A stretch of DNA of 39,699 nt from Clostridiaceae bacterium UBA6085 (GTDB lineage Bacteria; Bacillota; Clostridia; Clostridiales; Clostridiaceae): contig DIXH01000013.1 in assembly GCA_002428605.1 (NCBI GenBank), forward strand, positions 1-39,699, written 5' to 3'. Positions 6,566-15,300 of the stretch are shown here, piece by piece (the stretch's first letter is position 1; every line of letters starts with the position of its first letter). The notes beneath the pieces are model-generated. The model ran no database searches and was not told where the DNA came from. It saw only the letters and a list, made by a program, of their open reading frames with translations. The translations under genes and the position numbers were made by a program.

Positions 6566-7555
6566 GTGGCTACGATCAAGGACATAGCAGAGAAAGCCGG
6601 GGTCTCGATTTCAACGGTCTCAAGGGTGCTGAATTTCGACGAAAGCCTCAAGGTAACGGCAAAGACAAAACGCCGGATACTTGAGATAGCTGAGGAATTC
6701 GACTATGTGACTGTAAGGGACAGAAAGAGCAGAAGCGGTCAAAAGATAGGGATACTTAACTGGTACGACTCGGAAAAAGAACTTGGGGATCCCTACTATC
6801 TTTATATCCGGCTAGCCGCAGAAAAAAGATGCCATGATCTCGGCGTGGAGGTCGTCAGAATTGATTTCGACTGCGATGAGGATACTGCGAGAAAACTCGA
6901 CGGTATACTAGCCATAGGCAAATATGGCCGAAGCGATATTGACAACCTGATGAAGCTGAACGAGGAGATTGTATTCACCGACTTCTCTACGGACAATAGA
7001 TGCGATTCAGTGGTAATAGACTTCAAGGAAGCGATGGACCTGGCTCTCGGATATCTATATGGAAGAGGACACAGGAGGATAGGATACATCGGTGGAAGGG
7101 AATTCTTTCCCGACAGGGATGAAGTATCCGACCTGAGGTTCAAATTCTATAAGGAATTCATGCTGATGAATGACATATATCTTGAGGCGGACTGCTATTT
7201 CGGGGATTTCTCCCTGAAAGGCGGCTACAGACTGATGAAGGAAGCATTGGAAAAGCCAGACCGGCCTACAGCGTTCTTCATTGGAAACGACAGCATGGCT
7301 CTTGGAGCGTACAAGGCCATTTCAGAAGCAGGCCTTTTGATCCCAGATGACATCAGCATCATTGGGTTCAATGACCTGCCCGGATCCAAATATATGGTGC
7401 CCTCACTCACAACTGTGAGGGTATATCAGGATTATCTGGGACAGGCAGCTGTGGACCTGCTTCTTGAAGGCATTGGGAGCAGCAGGGAATTCAGGAAGAA
7501 GGTAGTGATACCGGTAAAGCTGATGGAAAGAGATAGCGTAAGTGATAATTCTTGA
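6566..7555 (+). CDS. LacI/GalR-family transcriptional regulator
   Basis: A DNA-binding repressor with an N-terminal helix-turn-helix (MATIKDIAEKAGVSISTVSRVLN, canonical for the family), a hinge helix region and a C-terminal sugar-binding domain (GILNWYDSE..., FFIGNDSMALGAYKA, DDISIIGFNDLP). It probably binds galactose or a derivative and controls the mgl-gal operon in which it lies, through the operator at 2817-2830. The GTG at 6566 fits both the canonical MATIKDIA start and the spacing of AGAAGG (6553-6558); a GTG at 6560 would sit on top of the site. It ends just before galK. Whether it answers to galactose, galactose-1-phosphate or allolactose-like sugars is not visible. Confidence 0.9.
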   Translation: MATIKDIAEKAGVSISTVSRVLNFDESLKVTAKTKRRILEIAEEFDYVTVRDRKSRSGQKIGILNWYDSEKELGDPYYLYIRLAAEKRCHDLGVEVVRIDFDCDEDTARKLDGILAIGKYGRSDIDNLMKLNEEIVFTDFSTDNRCDSVVIDFKEAMDLALGYLYGRGHRRIGYIGGREFFPDRDEVSDLRFKFYKEFMLMNDIYLEADCYFGDFSLKGGYRLMKEALEKPDRPTAFFIGNDSMALGAYKAISEAGLLIPDDISIIGFNDLPGSKYMVPSLTTVRVYQDYLGQAAVDLLLEGIGSSREFRKKVVIPVKLMERDSVSDNS

Positions 7556-7572
7556 TGCCATGGAGGTGTTCT

Positions 7573-8733
7573 GTGGAGCAGTCAATAAGTCGATTCAAAG
7601 AAATATTCGGATATGACCCGGAGGGGGTATATTTTTCTCCCGGAAGGGTGAACCTGATCGGTGAGCACACCGACTACAATGGCGGGCACGTGTTTCCGTG
7701 CGCATTGACCATTGGGACATATGGTGCAGCTGCATCAAGGGATGACTCAACGGTAAGGATGTACTCAGATAACTTTCCTGAAAATGGAATAATAGAATTC
7801 CAGCTAAAGGACATTGCCTTCACTGAAGCACACGGTTGGGCAAATTATCCCAAAGGGGTGATCTATTCATTCAACAGGTCTGGAATTGAGATCAAAAGGG
7901 GCTTCGATATGCATGTGCGTGGTGACATCCCAAACGGTGCCGGCCTCTCTTCATCTGCATCAATTGAAGTTCTTACTGCAGTTGTGCTGAACGACCTCAA
8001 TAAGCTTGGAGTTCCGATGATCGAGATGGTAAAGATGTCTCAGAAGGCTGAAAATGAGTTCATAGGTGTCAATTGCGGAATCATGGACCAGTTCGCTGTC
8101 GGGATGGGAAAAGAAGGGCATGCGATGCTGCTCGATACTGAAACTCTCGAGTTCAGCTACGAAAAGGTTGACCTCAAGGATTCAGCGATAATAATAGCCA
8201 ACACAAACAAGCGAAGGGGACTCTCTGATTCCAAATACAACCAGAGGCGTGCAGAATGTGAAGAAGCTCTTGAACATCTAAAGAAGAAGCTTCCTATCAG
8301 AAGCCTTGGGGAATTGACGGGTGAGGAGCTTGTAAGGAACATCTCCCTCATACCTGATGAAGTGCTGAGACGAAGGGCAAAGCATGCAGTCCTTGAGAAT
8401 GAGAGGACTGTAAAAGCAGCCGACGCTCTCGAGAAGAACGATATGGTGGAGTTCGGAAGGCTCATGTATGAGTCCCATTCTTCACTAAGGGATGATTATG
8501 AGGTAACCGGATTCGAATTGGATACTCTGGTGGAAATAGCCTCGAAGGTTACCGGCGTAATCGGGTCAAGGATGACTGGAGCAGGCTTCGGTGGCTGTAC
8601 AGTCAGCATAGTGAAAAATGAAAGCATTGCAGATTTCATCGACAGGGTTTCAAAAGAATACCAGGAAGCGGTGGGATACAAGGCAGATTTCTATGTTGTC
8701 AGCATAGGTGAAGGTGCCAGAAGACTTTGCTGA
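7573..8733 (+). CDS. galK: Galactokinase
   Basis: Phosphorylates alpha-D-galactose with ATP to galactose-1-phosphate, the first committed Leloir step, in the cytoplasm. A GHMP-family kinase: the galactokinase signature GRVNLIGEHTDYNGG lies at residues 24-38, the ATP-binding motif PNGAGLSSSASIE follows, then GIMDQFA with the conserved catalytic-type Asp, and the third motif MTGAGFGGCTV near the C-terminus. 386 residues, typical. The GTG at 7573 is preceded by GGAGGTG; upstream in-frame ATGs have no ribosome binding site. It overlaps nothing in this reading, lying 17 bases after the regulator gene. Confidence 0.96.
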   Translation: MEQSISRFKEIFGYDPEGVYFSPGRVNLIGEHTDYNGGHVFPCALTIGTYGAAASRDDSTVRMYSDNFPENGIIEFQLKDIAFTEAHGWANYPKGVIYSFNRSGIEIKRGFDMHVRGDIPNGAGLSSSASIEVLTAVVLNDLNKLGVPMIEMVKMSQKAENEFIGVNCGIMDQFAVGMGKEGHAMLLDTETLEFSYEKVDLKDSAIIIANTNKRRGLSDSKYNQRRAECEEALEHLKKKLPIRSLGELTGEELVRNISLIPDEVLRRRAKHAVLENERTVKAADALEKNDMVEFGRLMYESHSSLRDDYEVTGFELDTLVEIASKVTGVIGSRMTGAGFGGCTVSIVKNESIADFIDRVSKEYQEAVGYKADFYVVSIGEGARRLC

Positions 8734-8750
8734 GATAGCCTGATTATTTT

Positions 8751-8776
8751 GCCCATCCGCTTTTAAGCGGGTGGGC
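8751..8776 (+). terminator. Hairpin after galK (weak or partial terminator)
   Basis: GCCCATCCGC (8751-8760) pairs with GCGGGTGGGC (8767-8776), with one T-G wobble and a 6-base loop. No T-run follows, so it may stabilise or attenuate rather than fully terminate; galE has its own promoter just downstream. Confidence 0.55.
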
Positions 8777-8808
8777 ATGTTCATTAGGTGGCGCCGGGTG
8801 GTATTAAT

Positions 8809-8817
8809 TGATATAAT
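8809..8817 (+). promoter_or_regulatory. Extended -10 promoter of galE
   Basis: TGATATAAT (TG at 8809-8810, TATAAT at 8812-8817) is a perfect extended -10; the -35 region (around TGGCGC) is poor, as is usual for this promoter class. It would let galE be made independently of galactose induction, useful for UDP-galactose supply to the cell envelope. Confidence 0.65.
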
Positions 8818-8852
8818 TGTTTTGGAATAAGCTAAACATCGAGGAGGAAATT

Positions 8853-9842
8853 ATGGCAGTATTAGTATGCGGCGGAGCCGGCTATATCGGCTCGCACTGT
8901 GTCCGTGAGCTTGTTGCCCGTAAAGAGAAGGTTGTAGTAGTTGATAATCTTCAGACCGGACACAGGGCTGCGGTTCATAAAGAAGCAAAACTTATCACAG
9001 GTGATATAAGGGACTACGAGTTTATGCTGAAGGTCCTGAAGGAAGAGGACATAACTGAAGTCATACACTTTGCGGCCAATTCTCTTGTAGGCGAAAGTAT
9101 GACAGATCCTTTGAAGTACTACGACAACAATGTTTATGGAACCATGGTGCTACTTAAGGCGATGACTGATGCAAAGGTCCTGCGCATAGTATTCTCATCT
9201 ACAGCGGCTGTATACGGGGAACCGAAGAGAGTTCCGATACGCGAGGAAGATGCTGCTGAACCGACGAACACATATGGTGAGACAAAGCTAGCAATGGAAA
9301 AGATGATGAAGTGGACTGACAGGGCACATGGAGTCAAATTTGTCGCCCTTAGATATTTCAACGTGGCGGGTGCCGCAGAAGGAGGCGTGATCGGTGAAGA
9401 CCATGCGCCGGAGACTCACCTGATACCGCTTGTTCTCCAGGTCCCTCTTGGCAAACGTGACAGGATAATGGTTTATGGCGATGATTACCCCACTGAAGAC
9501 GGAACCTGCATAAGGGATTATATTCATGTGGATGACCTTGCGGATGCCCATATAAGGGCTGTAGAGTACCTCAGGAGAGGGAATGAGAGCAATGTTTTCA
9601 ACCTTGGCAACGGGAAGGGCTTCTCTGTTAATGAGATAATTGATGCATCCGAGAAGGCAGCAGGCCAGAGCATCAGGAGAGAGATCGCAGAAAGAAGGGC
9701 TGGAGACCCTGCTGTGCTTGTGGCATCGTCGGAAAAGGCAAAGGAGATCCTTGGATGGGAGCCGAAGCATACCGATATCGTGGGAATAATCGCATCAGCA
9801 TGGGAATTCCACAAGACCCATAAAAATGGATTCGAGAACTGA
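8853..9842 (+). CDS. galE: UDP-glucose 4-epimerase
   Basis: Interconverts UDP-galactose and UDP-glucose with bound NAD in the cytoplasm. A short-chain dehydrogenase-type Rossmann fold: GGAGYIGS (residues 7-14) for NAD, the FSSTAAVYG strand with the catalytic Ser/Thr, and the YxxxK pair Y141-K145 (YGETK). RYFNVAGA and the C-terminal RAGDPAVLVASSEKAKEILGW are typical GalE blocks. 329 residues. The ATG at 8853 follows GAGGAGG. It is the third Leloir gene here and is followed by galT after about 17 bases. Confidence 0.96.
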   Translation: MAVLVCGGAGYIGSHCVRELVARKEKVVVVDNLQTGHRAAVHKEAKLITGDIRDYEFMLKVLKEEDITEVIHFAANSLVGESMTDPLKYYDNNVYGTMVLLKAMTDAKVLRIVFSSTAAVYGEPKRVPIREEDAAEPTNTYGETKLAMEKMMKWTDRAHGVKFVALRYFNVAGAAEGGVIGEDHAPETHLIPLVLQVPLGKRDRIMVYGDDYPTEDGTCIRDYIHVDDLADAHIRAVEYLRRGNESNVFNLGNGKGFSVNEIIDASEKAAGQSIRREIAERRAGDPAVLVASSEKAKEILGWEPKHTDIVGIIASAWEFHKTHKNGFEN

Positions 9843-9859
9843 AAAGGCGGGATGGTATT

Positions 9860-11371
9860 TTGAACATATTCAGAGAAATCACAAGGCTTGCAGATTTTTG
9901 CGTGGAAAAGGGGATAACTGACGAAAGAGACCGCATCTACTCAATCAACAGAGCTCTTGAAGCGTGCGGTGAGGACGGATATGAGGATCTGCCGGAGTAT
10001 CATGATGGCTGTAATGATGTTGAAGCGATACTTGACTGCATCCGGGAATGGGCAGTTGATTCCGGAAGAGTGGAAAACGACAGCATAGATCTGCTCGACC
10101 TTTTCGATACGAGGGTCATGTCAGCGTTTGTCAAAAACCCTTCAGAATTCGAAAGGGATTTCTGGAAAAGATATGAGGATTCTCCTGAGAGTGCTACCCT
10201 ATCGTATTATCATTTCGCGAGGAACTCGAACTACATAAGGGTGAAGCGGGTCGAGAAGGATATAAGATGGAGCATAGACACTGAATATGGCCCGATAGAC
10301 ATGACGATCAACCTCTCCAAACCGGAGAAGGATCCCAGAGCTATAGCAAAAGCAAAGATGATGAAGGATTCCTTCTATCCGAAGTGCCTGATATGCAAGG
10401 AAAATGAGGGGTATGCCGGAAGGCTTAATCACCCTGCCAGGGGAAGCCACAGGATGGTTTCATTGAAGCTGTCCGGTGAAGACTGGTTCATGCAGTATTC
10501 ACCCTACGTATACTACAATGAACACTGCATAGTCCTCAAGGCAGAGCATGAGCCAATGAAGGTGACGGAGAAGACCTTCAGGAGACTGCTTGATTTCAAC
10601 AGGATGTTCCCTCATTATTTCATAGGCTCAAATGCTGACCTGCCGATCGTAGGAGGCTCGATACTGACCCATGACCATTTCCAGGGCGGCAACTATGAGT
10701 TCCCGATGGCAAGGGCAAAGGAGCTGGATTGCGTGAGGCTCAAGGACCACGACATCGATGCGTGTACTCTGTTCTGGCCTATGAGCGTCATAAGGCTGAA
10801 GGGCAGGAACATCGATGAACTGGTGGAGGTCTCGGGTATCATACTGTCAAGATGGAAGCATTACAGCGATGAATCAGTCGGCATAATATCCCATACCAAC
10901 AGCGAAGGCCATAATACTGTAACGCCGATCACAAGGTTCAGGAACGGAATGTACGAAGTCGATATTGTACTGAGGAACAACAGGACCGACGATGACCATC
11001 CTTTCGGGATCTTCCATTCCGCGGAAAGGCATCATCATATCAAACGGGAAAATATCGGTCTAATAGAGGCAATGGGACTTGCGGTACTGCCATCCAGACT
11101 GAAGAAGGAAATGGCACTGGTCAGGGACCATATCCTTGAAAACGACATCGAAGGAATCTTCAGGGATGATGAGCTTGAGAAGCATGGCCACTTTGCATTG
11201 AAGCTAATGGAAGAGCATTCAATAGACAAGGACAATGCCGACGGTATTATATATGAAGAAATCGGGAAAGTATTCCTCAGCGTCCTTAAGGATGCCGGAG
11301 TCTTCAAGGGAGACACTGAGGGAAGTGAAGCTTTCAGAAGATGCTGCGAGGCCATGTATGAAGGCCTATAG
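9860..11371 (+). CDS. galT: Galactose-1-phosphate uridylyltransferase, class II
   Basis: Exchanges UMP between UDP-glucose and galactose-1-phosphate to give UDP-galactose and glucose-1-phosphate. Length (503 residues) and sequence fit the Bacillota class II GalT, not the shorter class I enzyme. The HIT-superfamily HxHxQ core is visible as H271-D-H273-F-Q275 within GGSILTHDHFQGG, and HNTVTPITRF is another class II block. The CLICKENEGYAGR segment near residue 175 is also class typical. The start is TTG at 9860: GGATGG precedes it and the only nearby ATG (9852) leads straight to a stop. The 3' end overlaps the galM start by 14 bases. Confidence 0.94.
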   Translation: MNIFREITRLADFCVEKGITDERDRIYSINRALEACGEDGYEDLPEYHDGCNDVEAILDCIREWAVDSGRVENDSIDLLDLFDTRVMSAFVKNPSEFERDFWKRYEDSPESATLSYYHFARNSNYIRVKRVEKDIRWSIDTEYGPIDMTINLSKPEKDPRAIAKAKMMKDSFYPKCLICKENEGYAGRLNHPARGSHRMVSLKLSGEDWFMQYSPYVYYNEHCIVLKAEHEPMKVTEKTFRRLLDFNRMFPHYFIGSNADLPIVGGSILTHDHFQGGNYEFPMARAKELDCVRLKDHDIDACTLFWPMSVIRLKGRNIDELVEVSGIILSRWKHYSDESVGIISHTNSEGHNTVTPITRFRNGMYEVDIVLRNNRTDDDHPFGIFHSAERHHHIKRENIGLIEAMGLAVLPSRLKKEMALVRDHILENDIEGIFRDDELEKHGHFALKLMEEHSIDKDNADGIIYEEIGKVFLSVLKDAGVFKGDTEGSEAFRRCCEAMYEGL

Positions 11372-12398
11372 CAGGAAGCTTGACCTTCAGGGCATAGTGG
11401 TCCATGAAATAACACTCGAGAACAGGGCGGGGATGAAGGTCACCGCTCTGGACTATGGGTGTATAATCACCGGAATTCATGTGCCTGACCACCATGGGGA
11501 ATTTAAAAACGTAGTGCTTGCCTATGAGGAGCCTGATGACTACCTTAATAACCCTGCCTACTTTGGTGCATTTATCGGCAGGACGGCCGGACGGATAAAA
11601 GACGGAACCTTCACTTTGTCAAGGGAGAAATTCAATCTTGCACTCAATTATGGGACCAATTCCGGGCAGGGTGGAAGAGAGGGCTTCGACAAGAAGATCT
11701 ACGGATTCGCTGTAAATACTTCCGAAAGTGTGGCCGCAGTGGTATTCAGAAGGACCTCGCCTCATTTGGAGGAAGGGTATCCCGGTAATCTTCAGGTTGC
11801 TGTGTCCTATTCACTATCTGAAGAAAACGTATTCACGATTAGCTATAAGGCTATATCTGACAGGGATACACTGGTGAACCTGACAAATCACTCCTACTTT
11901 AACCTGAGCGGTGATTTTTCACGATCCATTGAAAGTCATCAGCTGATGATAGCTTCCGACAGGTACGCAGAGCTGGATGATTCATCGGCACCGACTGGAA
12001 AGCTGATCGAGACAAAAGGAACGCCGTTTGATTTCAACTCGATGAAGGAGATCGGCAGGGATATCAGAAACGAAGACAGGCAGCTGCATATTGGAAAAGG
12101 GTATGACCATCCGTTTGTACTAAAGGAAGGAAGCGGCATCAAAGCGAGACTTTGGGACCGAGGGACCGGCAGGCTCATGGAGATACATACTGATAACAAG
12201 GCGCTGGTATTATACTCGCAGAACTATGCGCAGGGACAGTTGATCGAGGGAGGTTCCATTTTGAATGAAAGAGTTTCTGTCGCACTCGAAGTGCAGAGGC
12301 TCCCGATAGGCAGGAATGGCATTTTTCTGGAAGACTCGGTCCTGAAACAGGGTGAGGCGTTCAGATGCAAAACGGAATATAGATTTGGAATCCTGTAG
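11358..12398 (+). CDS. galM: Aldose 1-epimerase (galactose mutarotase)
   Basis: Interconverts the beta and alpha anomers of galactose. This feeds the alpha-anomer to galactokinase after beta-galactosidase releases beta-galactose. Family blocks are GAFIGRTAGRI, NLTNHSYFNLSG with the catalytic His, GYDHPFVL with the conserved Asp-His, and ALEVQRLP, which holds the C-terminal catalytic Glu. 346 residues, typical. I chose the ATG at 11358 within the end of galT: the protein aligns from about there and GAGG lies just upstream, so translation is probably coupled to galT. The longer open frame upstream (from 11235) lies inside galT and is not expected to be translated. Confidence 0.93.
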   Translation: MKAYSRKLDLQGIVVHEITLENRAGMKVTALDYGCIITGIHVPDHHGEFKNVVLAYEEPDDYLNNPAYFGAFIGRTAGRIKDGTFTLSREKFNLALNYGTNSGQGGREGFDKKIYGFAVNTSESVAAVVFRRTSPHLEEGYPGNLQVAVSYSLSEENVFTISYKAISDRDTLVNLTNHSYFNLSGDFSRSIESHQLMIASDRYAELDDSSAPTGKLIETKGTPFDFNSMKEIGRDIRNEDRQLHIGKGYDHPFVLKEGSGIKARLWDRGTGRLMEIHTDNKALVLYSQNYAQGQLIEGGSILNERVSVALEVQRLPIGRNGIFLEDSVLKQGEAFRCKTEYRFGIL

Positions 12399-12420
12399 AA
12401 ACGGGAAAGGGAGAAAAGTT

Positions 12421-14388
12421 ATGATTCTGGGAGTCGATTACTACCCCGAGCATTGGGAAACTGATGAAATTGAAAGAGATTTCGCAAGGATGAATGAGAT
12501 GGGAGTAAATACCATCAGGATTGGCGAATTCGCATGGCATATGTTTGAGAAGGAAGAGGGCAACTTTGATTTCTCATACTGGGATGAGATCATTGACAAA
12601 GCTGAGAAGGCTGGTCTTGATGTGATTTTTGGGACACCAACTGCAACATTCCCTGCGTGGCTCAGCAGCAGATATCCTGAAGTGCATTCGGAGGATATCC
12701 ATGGTCATAAGAGGGTATTTGGAGGGAGGAGGCAGTATTGCTTCAATTCGGCCAAATACAGGGAACTGTCGGTAAGGCTTGTAAGGAAGCTAGTGTCGCA
12801 TTACAGCGAGAGGAAGAGCATAATAGCCTGGCAGGCCGATAACGAGTTCGGTCACGAAGGCAGCGACATGTGCTGGTGCCAGAAGTGCGAGAGCGCGTTC
12901 AGAAGCTTCCTTGAAAAAAAGTACGGAGACATCGCTTCGCTTAACAGGGAATATGGGACCATCTTCTGGGGACAGACCTATAACAGCTTCGACGAGATAG
13001 TGCTTCCTAAGGAGACTATAACTGTCCATAACCCTGCACTGGTTCTTGACCATTTCCGGTTCAGAAGCAATTCGGTAGAGGAATTCGCAAAGCTGCAGCT
13101 GACTGCAATCAGAGAAAGCAAGGGTAGATCCCAGTTTGTCACACACAACTTCTCGGGAGGGTTCTTTGAAAAAGCCTTTGACTTCGGGAAGATAGCCGAC
13201 CTTCTGGATATCGTATCCTATGACAACTATCCTGTCTGGGGAGGGCTCAAGGAGCCTGTCAGCCCGGCTCATACTGCTATGGCTCATGACTTCATGAGAT
13301 GCCTGAAGGATAGGAGCTTCCTGATCATGGAGCAGCTCATGGGAGCTCAGGGTCACGATATCATAGGATATCTGCCTAGACCGATGCAATCAGCCATGTG
13401 GTCTTGGCAGGCCCTTGCAAGGGGCTGCAGCGGGATGCTGTTCTTCAGATGGAGAGCTATGGACAGGGGGCAGGAACAGTTCTGCCTGGGGATAATCGAC
13501 CATAACGACAAAGAAGGAAGAAAGTTCCATGAAGCCAAAGGCGTGTTCGAGAAAGCTGCCGAAATCGGTGATGGATTTGAAAGTCCAATGAAAAGCGAGG
13601 TTGCGGTGATCTACGACTATGACAACATTTGGTCGTGGAGGATCCAGAGAGCCAGTGCAATGTTCGATTTCAGCACGGAAATGATAAGGCTTTACCGTCC
13701 ATTCCACAGGATGAATGCAACGACGGATGTCATACCGGCAAGCAGGAATTTTGATGGTTATAAGGTAGTTGCAGTTCCGGTAATGCAGATCATCGACCAT
13801 GATCTCTCTGAAAGGCTGAAGGAATTCGCAAGTAAGGGAGGAACAGTCATATTCTCCTTCAGGACAGGCATTAAGAAAAGGGATAACAATATCCAAAGAG
13901 GATTGTCAGCACCTGGTCCGGTGAGTGAACTTGCGGGTATAAGCATTCTCGAAAGCGAGAGCCTGCAGCAGGGACAGGATGCCCGCCTGACAGGGACTGA
14001 TGGGTCCAAAGGAAGCTGCAGCGTCTGGCGAGATATGGTTGATGCTGATAGCGCCGAGGTACTTTACAGGTATGATGACCCATTCTACAATGACAAGGCG
14101 TGTGTAACTGTCAACAGGTATGGCAAAGGTCTCGTATATTATGTAGGTGGAGGTATTGACGACCTGACGATGGACACCCTGGCAAGAAAAATTGCTGAAG
14201 GCTCCGGCTTGACTACATATGCTTCACCTGAAGGGCTTGAACTGGTTTCAAGGAACATGGATGGCAAAGAACACTTATTTTATATGAACCATACTGGTAA
14301 TCCTGTAGCATACGGGGGAGAGGAGATAGGTCCCTTCGCTTCAGGTGAATTCCAGCCTGTTTTGAATACTGCTAAATATATGGATTGA
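12421..14388 (+). CDS. Beta-galactosidase, glycoside hydrolase family 42
   Basis: Hydrolyses terminal beta-D-galactosides; no signal peptide, so it acts on imported sugars in the cytoplasm. The start MILGVDYYPEHW is family typical. Catalytic residues are visible: acid/base E142 (in WQADNEFG) and nucleophile E304 (in FLIMEQLMG). The four cysteines of the GH42 zinc site are present: C107 (QYCFNS), C151, C153 and C156 (CWCQKC). 655 residues with the usual TIM barrel, trimerisation domain and short C-terminal beta domain. The ATG at 12421 follows AAGGGAG; 22 bases after galM. GH42 enzymes often prefer galacto-oligosaccharides or plant galactosides over lactose, so the natural substrate is open. 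Confidence 0.94.
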   Translation: MILGVDYYPEHWETDEIERDFARMNEMGVNTIRIGEFAWHMFEKEEGNFDFSYWDEIIDKAEKAGLDVIFGTPTATFPAWLSSRYPEVHSEDIHGHKRVFGGRRQYCFNSAKYRELSVRLVRKLVSHYSERKSIIAWQADNEFGHEGSDMCWCQKCESAFRSFLEKKYGDIASLNREYGTIFWGQTYNSFDEIVLPKETITVHNPALVLDHFRFRSNSVEEFAKLQLTAIRESKGRSQFVTHNFSGGFFEKAFDFGKIADLLDIVSYDNYPVWGGLKEPVSPAHTAMAHDFMRCLKDRSFLIMEQLMGAQGHDIIGYLPRPMQSAMWSWQALARGCSGMLFFRWRAMDRGQEQFCLGIIDHNDKEGRKFHEAKGVFEKAAEIGDGFESPMKSEVAVIYDYDNIWSWRIQRASAMFDFSTEMIRLYRPFHRMNATTDVIPASRNFDGYKVVAVPVMQIIDHDLSERLKEFASKGGTVIFSFRTGIKKRDNNIQRGLSAPGPVSELAGISILESESLQQGQDARLTGTDGSKGSCSVWRDMVDADSAEVLYRYDDPFYNDKACVTVNRYGKGLVYYVGGGIDDLTMDTLARKIAEGSGLTTYASPEGLELVSRNMDGKEHLFYMNHTGNPVAYGGEEIGPFASGEFQPVLNTAKYMD

Positions 14389-14442
14389 ATTTATTTATCA
14401 CATGGCATATCATATACTTGAATAAACATCTTGGAGGAACAA

Positions 14443-14784
14443 ATGCACATATCAGAACTGCTACACGATATCATACCTTACGCTATTTATCCGCTTGAGC
14501 TGATGGGCATCGTAATCATACTGATTTCATCACTTAAGGGATTTTACATGTACGTCAAGGGAATAATAAACAGGCATGTACCTGACCATCTGATCAAGCT
14601 TGATTTTGCAAGGGGACTTGGAGTGGCGCTTGAATTCCTTCTCGCATCTGAGTTGCTGAAGACGATCATAATAGGAACTCTTGATGAGCTTCTCATACTG
14701 GTAATAGTAATGGCACTGAGGATAGTGTTTACATTCATCCTGCATTGGGAAATAAAGGAAGGGTCGAGTAATGGGGAAGCCTAG
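14443..14784 (+). CDS. DUF1622-family membrane protein
   Basis: A 113-residue integral membrane protein with three predicted hydrophobic segments (residues about 14-35, 55-75 and 80-105). The block FARGLGVALEFLLASELLKT followed by a third helix rich in Ile/Val and the polar end HWEIKEG matches the DUF1622 family, whose function is not known to me. The ATG at 14443 is preceded by GGAGG (14433-14437). It lies 54 bases after the beta-galactosidase gene with no clear terminator between, so read-through from the gal cluster is possible, though nothing ties its role to galactose. It is 21 bases before the HutP-family gene and probably co-transcribed with it. Confidence 0.8.
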   Translation: MHISELLHDIIPYAIYPLELMGIVIILISSLKGFYMYVKGIINRHVPDHLIKLDFARGLGVALEFLLASELLKTIIIGTLDELLILVIVMALRIVFTFILHWEIKEGSSNGEA

Positions 14785-14805
14785 CCCTGTTTCGTCAGGA
14801 GGATC

Positions 14806-15216
14806 ATGTTTAATAGCATAGATGTTGGAAAAGCTGCAATGAAGCTGGCGATAACAACAAGGGAAGAGGAAAAGGACATGCTCACTCATCTTGATGGAGT
14901 GGGAATAAAGGGCGCTGCTGTCGATATTGGAGGCAACATCTCGCAGAGCATACCCAAAATACTTGAGAGGTCCCTGGTCGCATCAAAGCGAGGAGGGCTC
15001 ATCGCAGACGAATACGCTCAGGAAGGCGCTGTGATAGGAGCATGCAGGGATGCACTCGCACAGGTGATGATGAAGGCCAGCAACCTGAACGTTGGCGGTA
15101 AGATCGGGATTGCCAGATCAGAGCACGACATATGCGTTTGCATATTCTTAAGCATCGGCCTGCTTCACCTGGACGAAGTCGTAGTGGGTATGGGACACAG
15201 GGGACTTGAGAGATAA
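14806..15216 (+). CDS. HutP-family protein
   Basis: A 136-residue cytoplasmic protein whose second half (GLNVGGKIGIAR-like stretch, then ICVCIFLSIGLLHLDEVVVGMGHR) matches the HutP family. In Bacillus subtilis HutP is a histidine- and Mg-dependent RNA-binding antiterminator of the histidine-utilisation operon. No hut gene is present here. The segment that in B. subtilis carries the metal-binding histidines His73 and His77 appears to lack them (AQEGAVIGACRDAL by my eye alignment), so ligand and RNA target may differ. Start at ATG 14806 after AGGAGG. Neighbours are a DUF1622 membrane protein and a cell-wall peptidase. The family call is fairly firm; the function is inferred only. Confidence 0.78.
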   Translation: MFNSIDVGKAAMKLAITTREEEKDMLTHLDGVGIKGAAVDIGGNISQSIPKILERSLVASKRGGLIADEYAQEGAVIGACRDALAQVMMKASNLNVGGKIGIARSEHDICVCIFLSIGLLHLDEVVVGMGHRGLER

Positions 15217-15246
15217 GCATCCATATTTGTGAAATTTCAGTGAAAC

Positions 15247-15252
15247 TATAAT
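15247..15252 (+). promoter_or_regulatory. Possible -10 element of the M23 peptidase gene
   Basis: TATAAT about 50 bases upstream of the start codon, with no good -35 at standard spacing. The gene may instead be read from the upstream unit, since no terminator is visible after the HutP-family gene. Confidence 0.35.
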
Positions 15253-15300
15253 GTTCCCTGATATTTGTAGTAAAATTATTACTGTAGAAAGGAGGCTTTT

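Noticed and set aside
12790..13896. Long minus-strand frames (199 and 168 codons) inside the beta-galactosidase gene
   Set aside because: Antisense shadows of a gene with a complete GH42 active site and no ribosome binding sites of their own; the same holds for minus-strand frames inside galE, trpX-like, lepA and transketolase-like genes.
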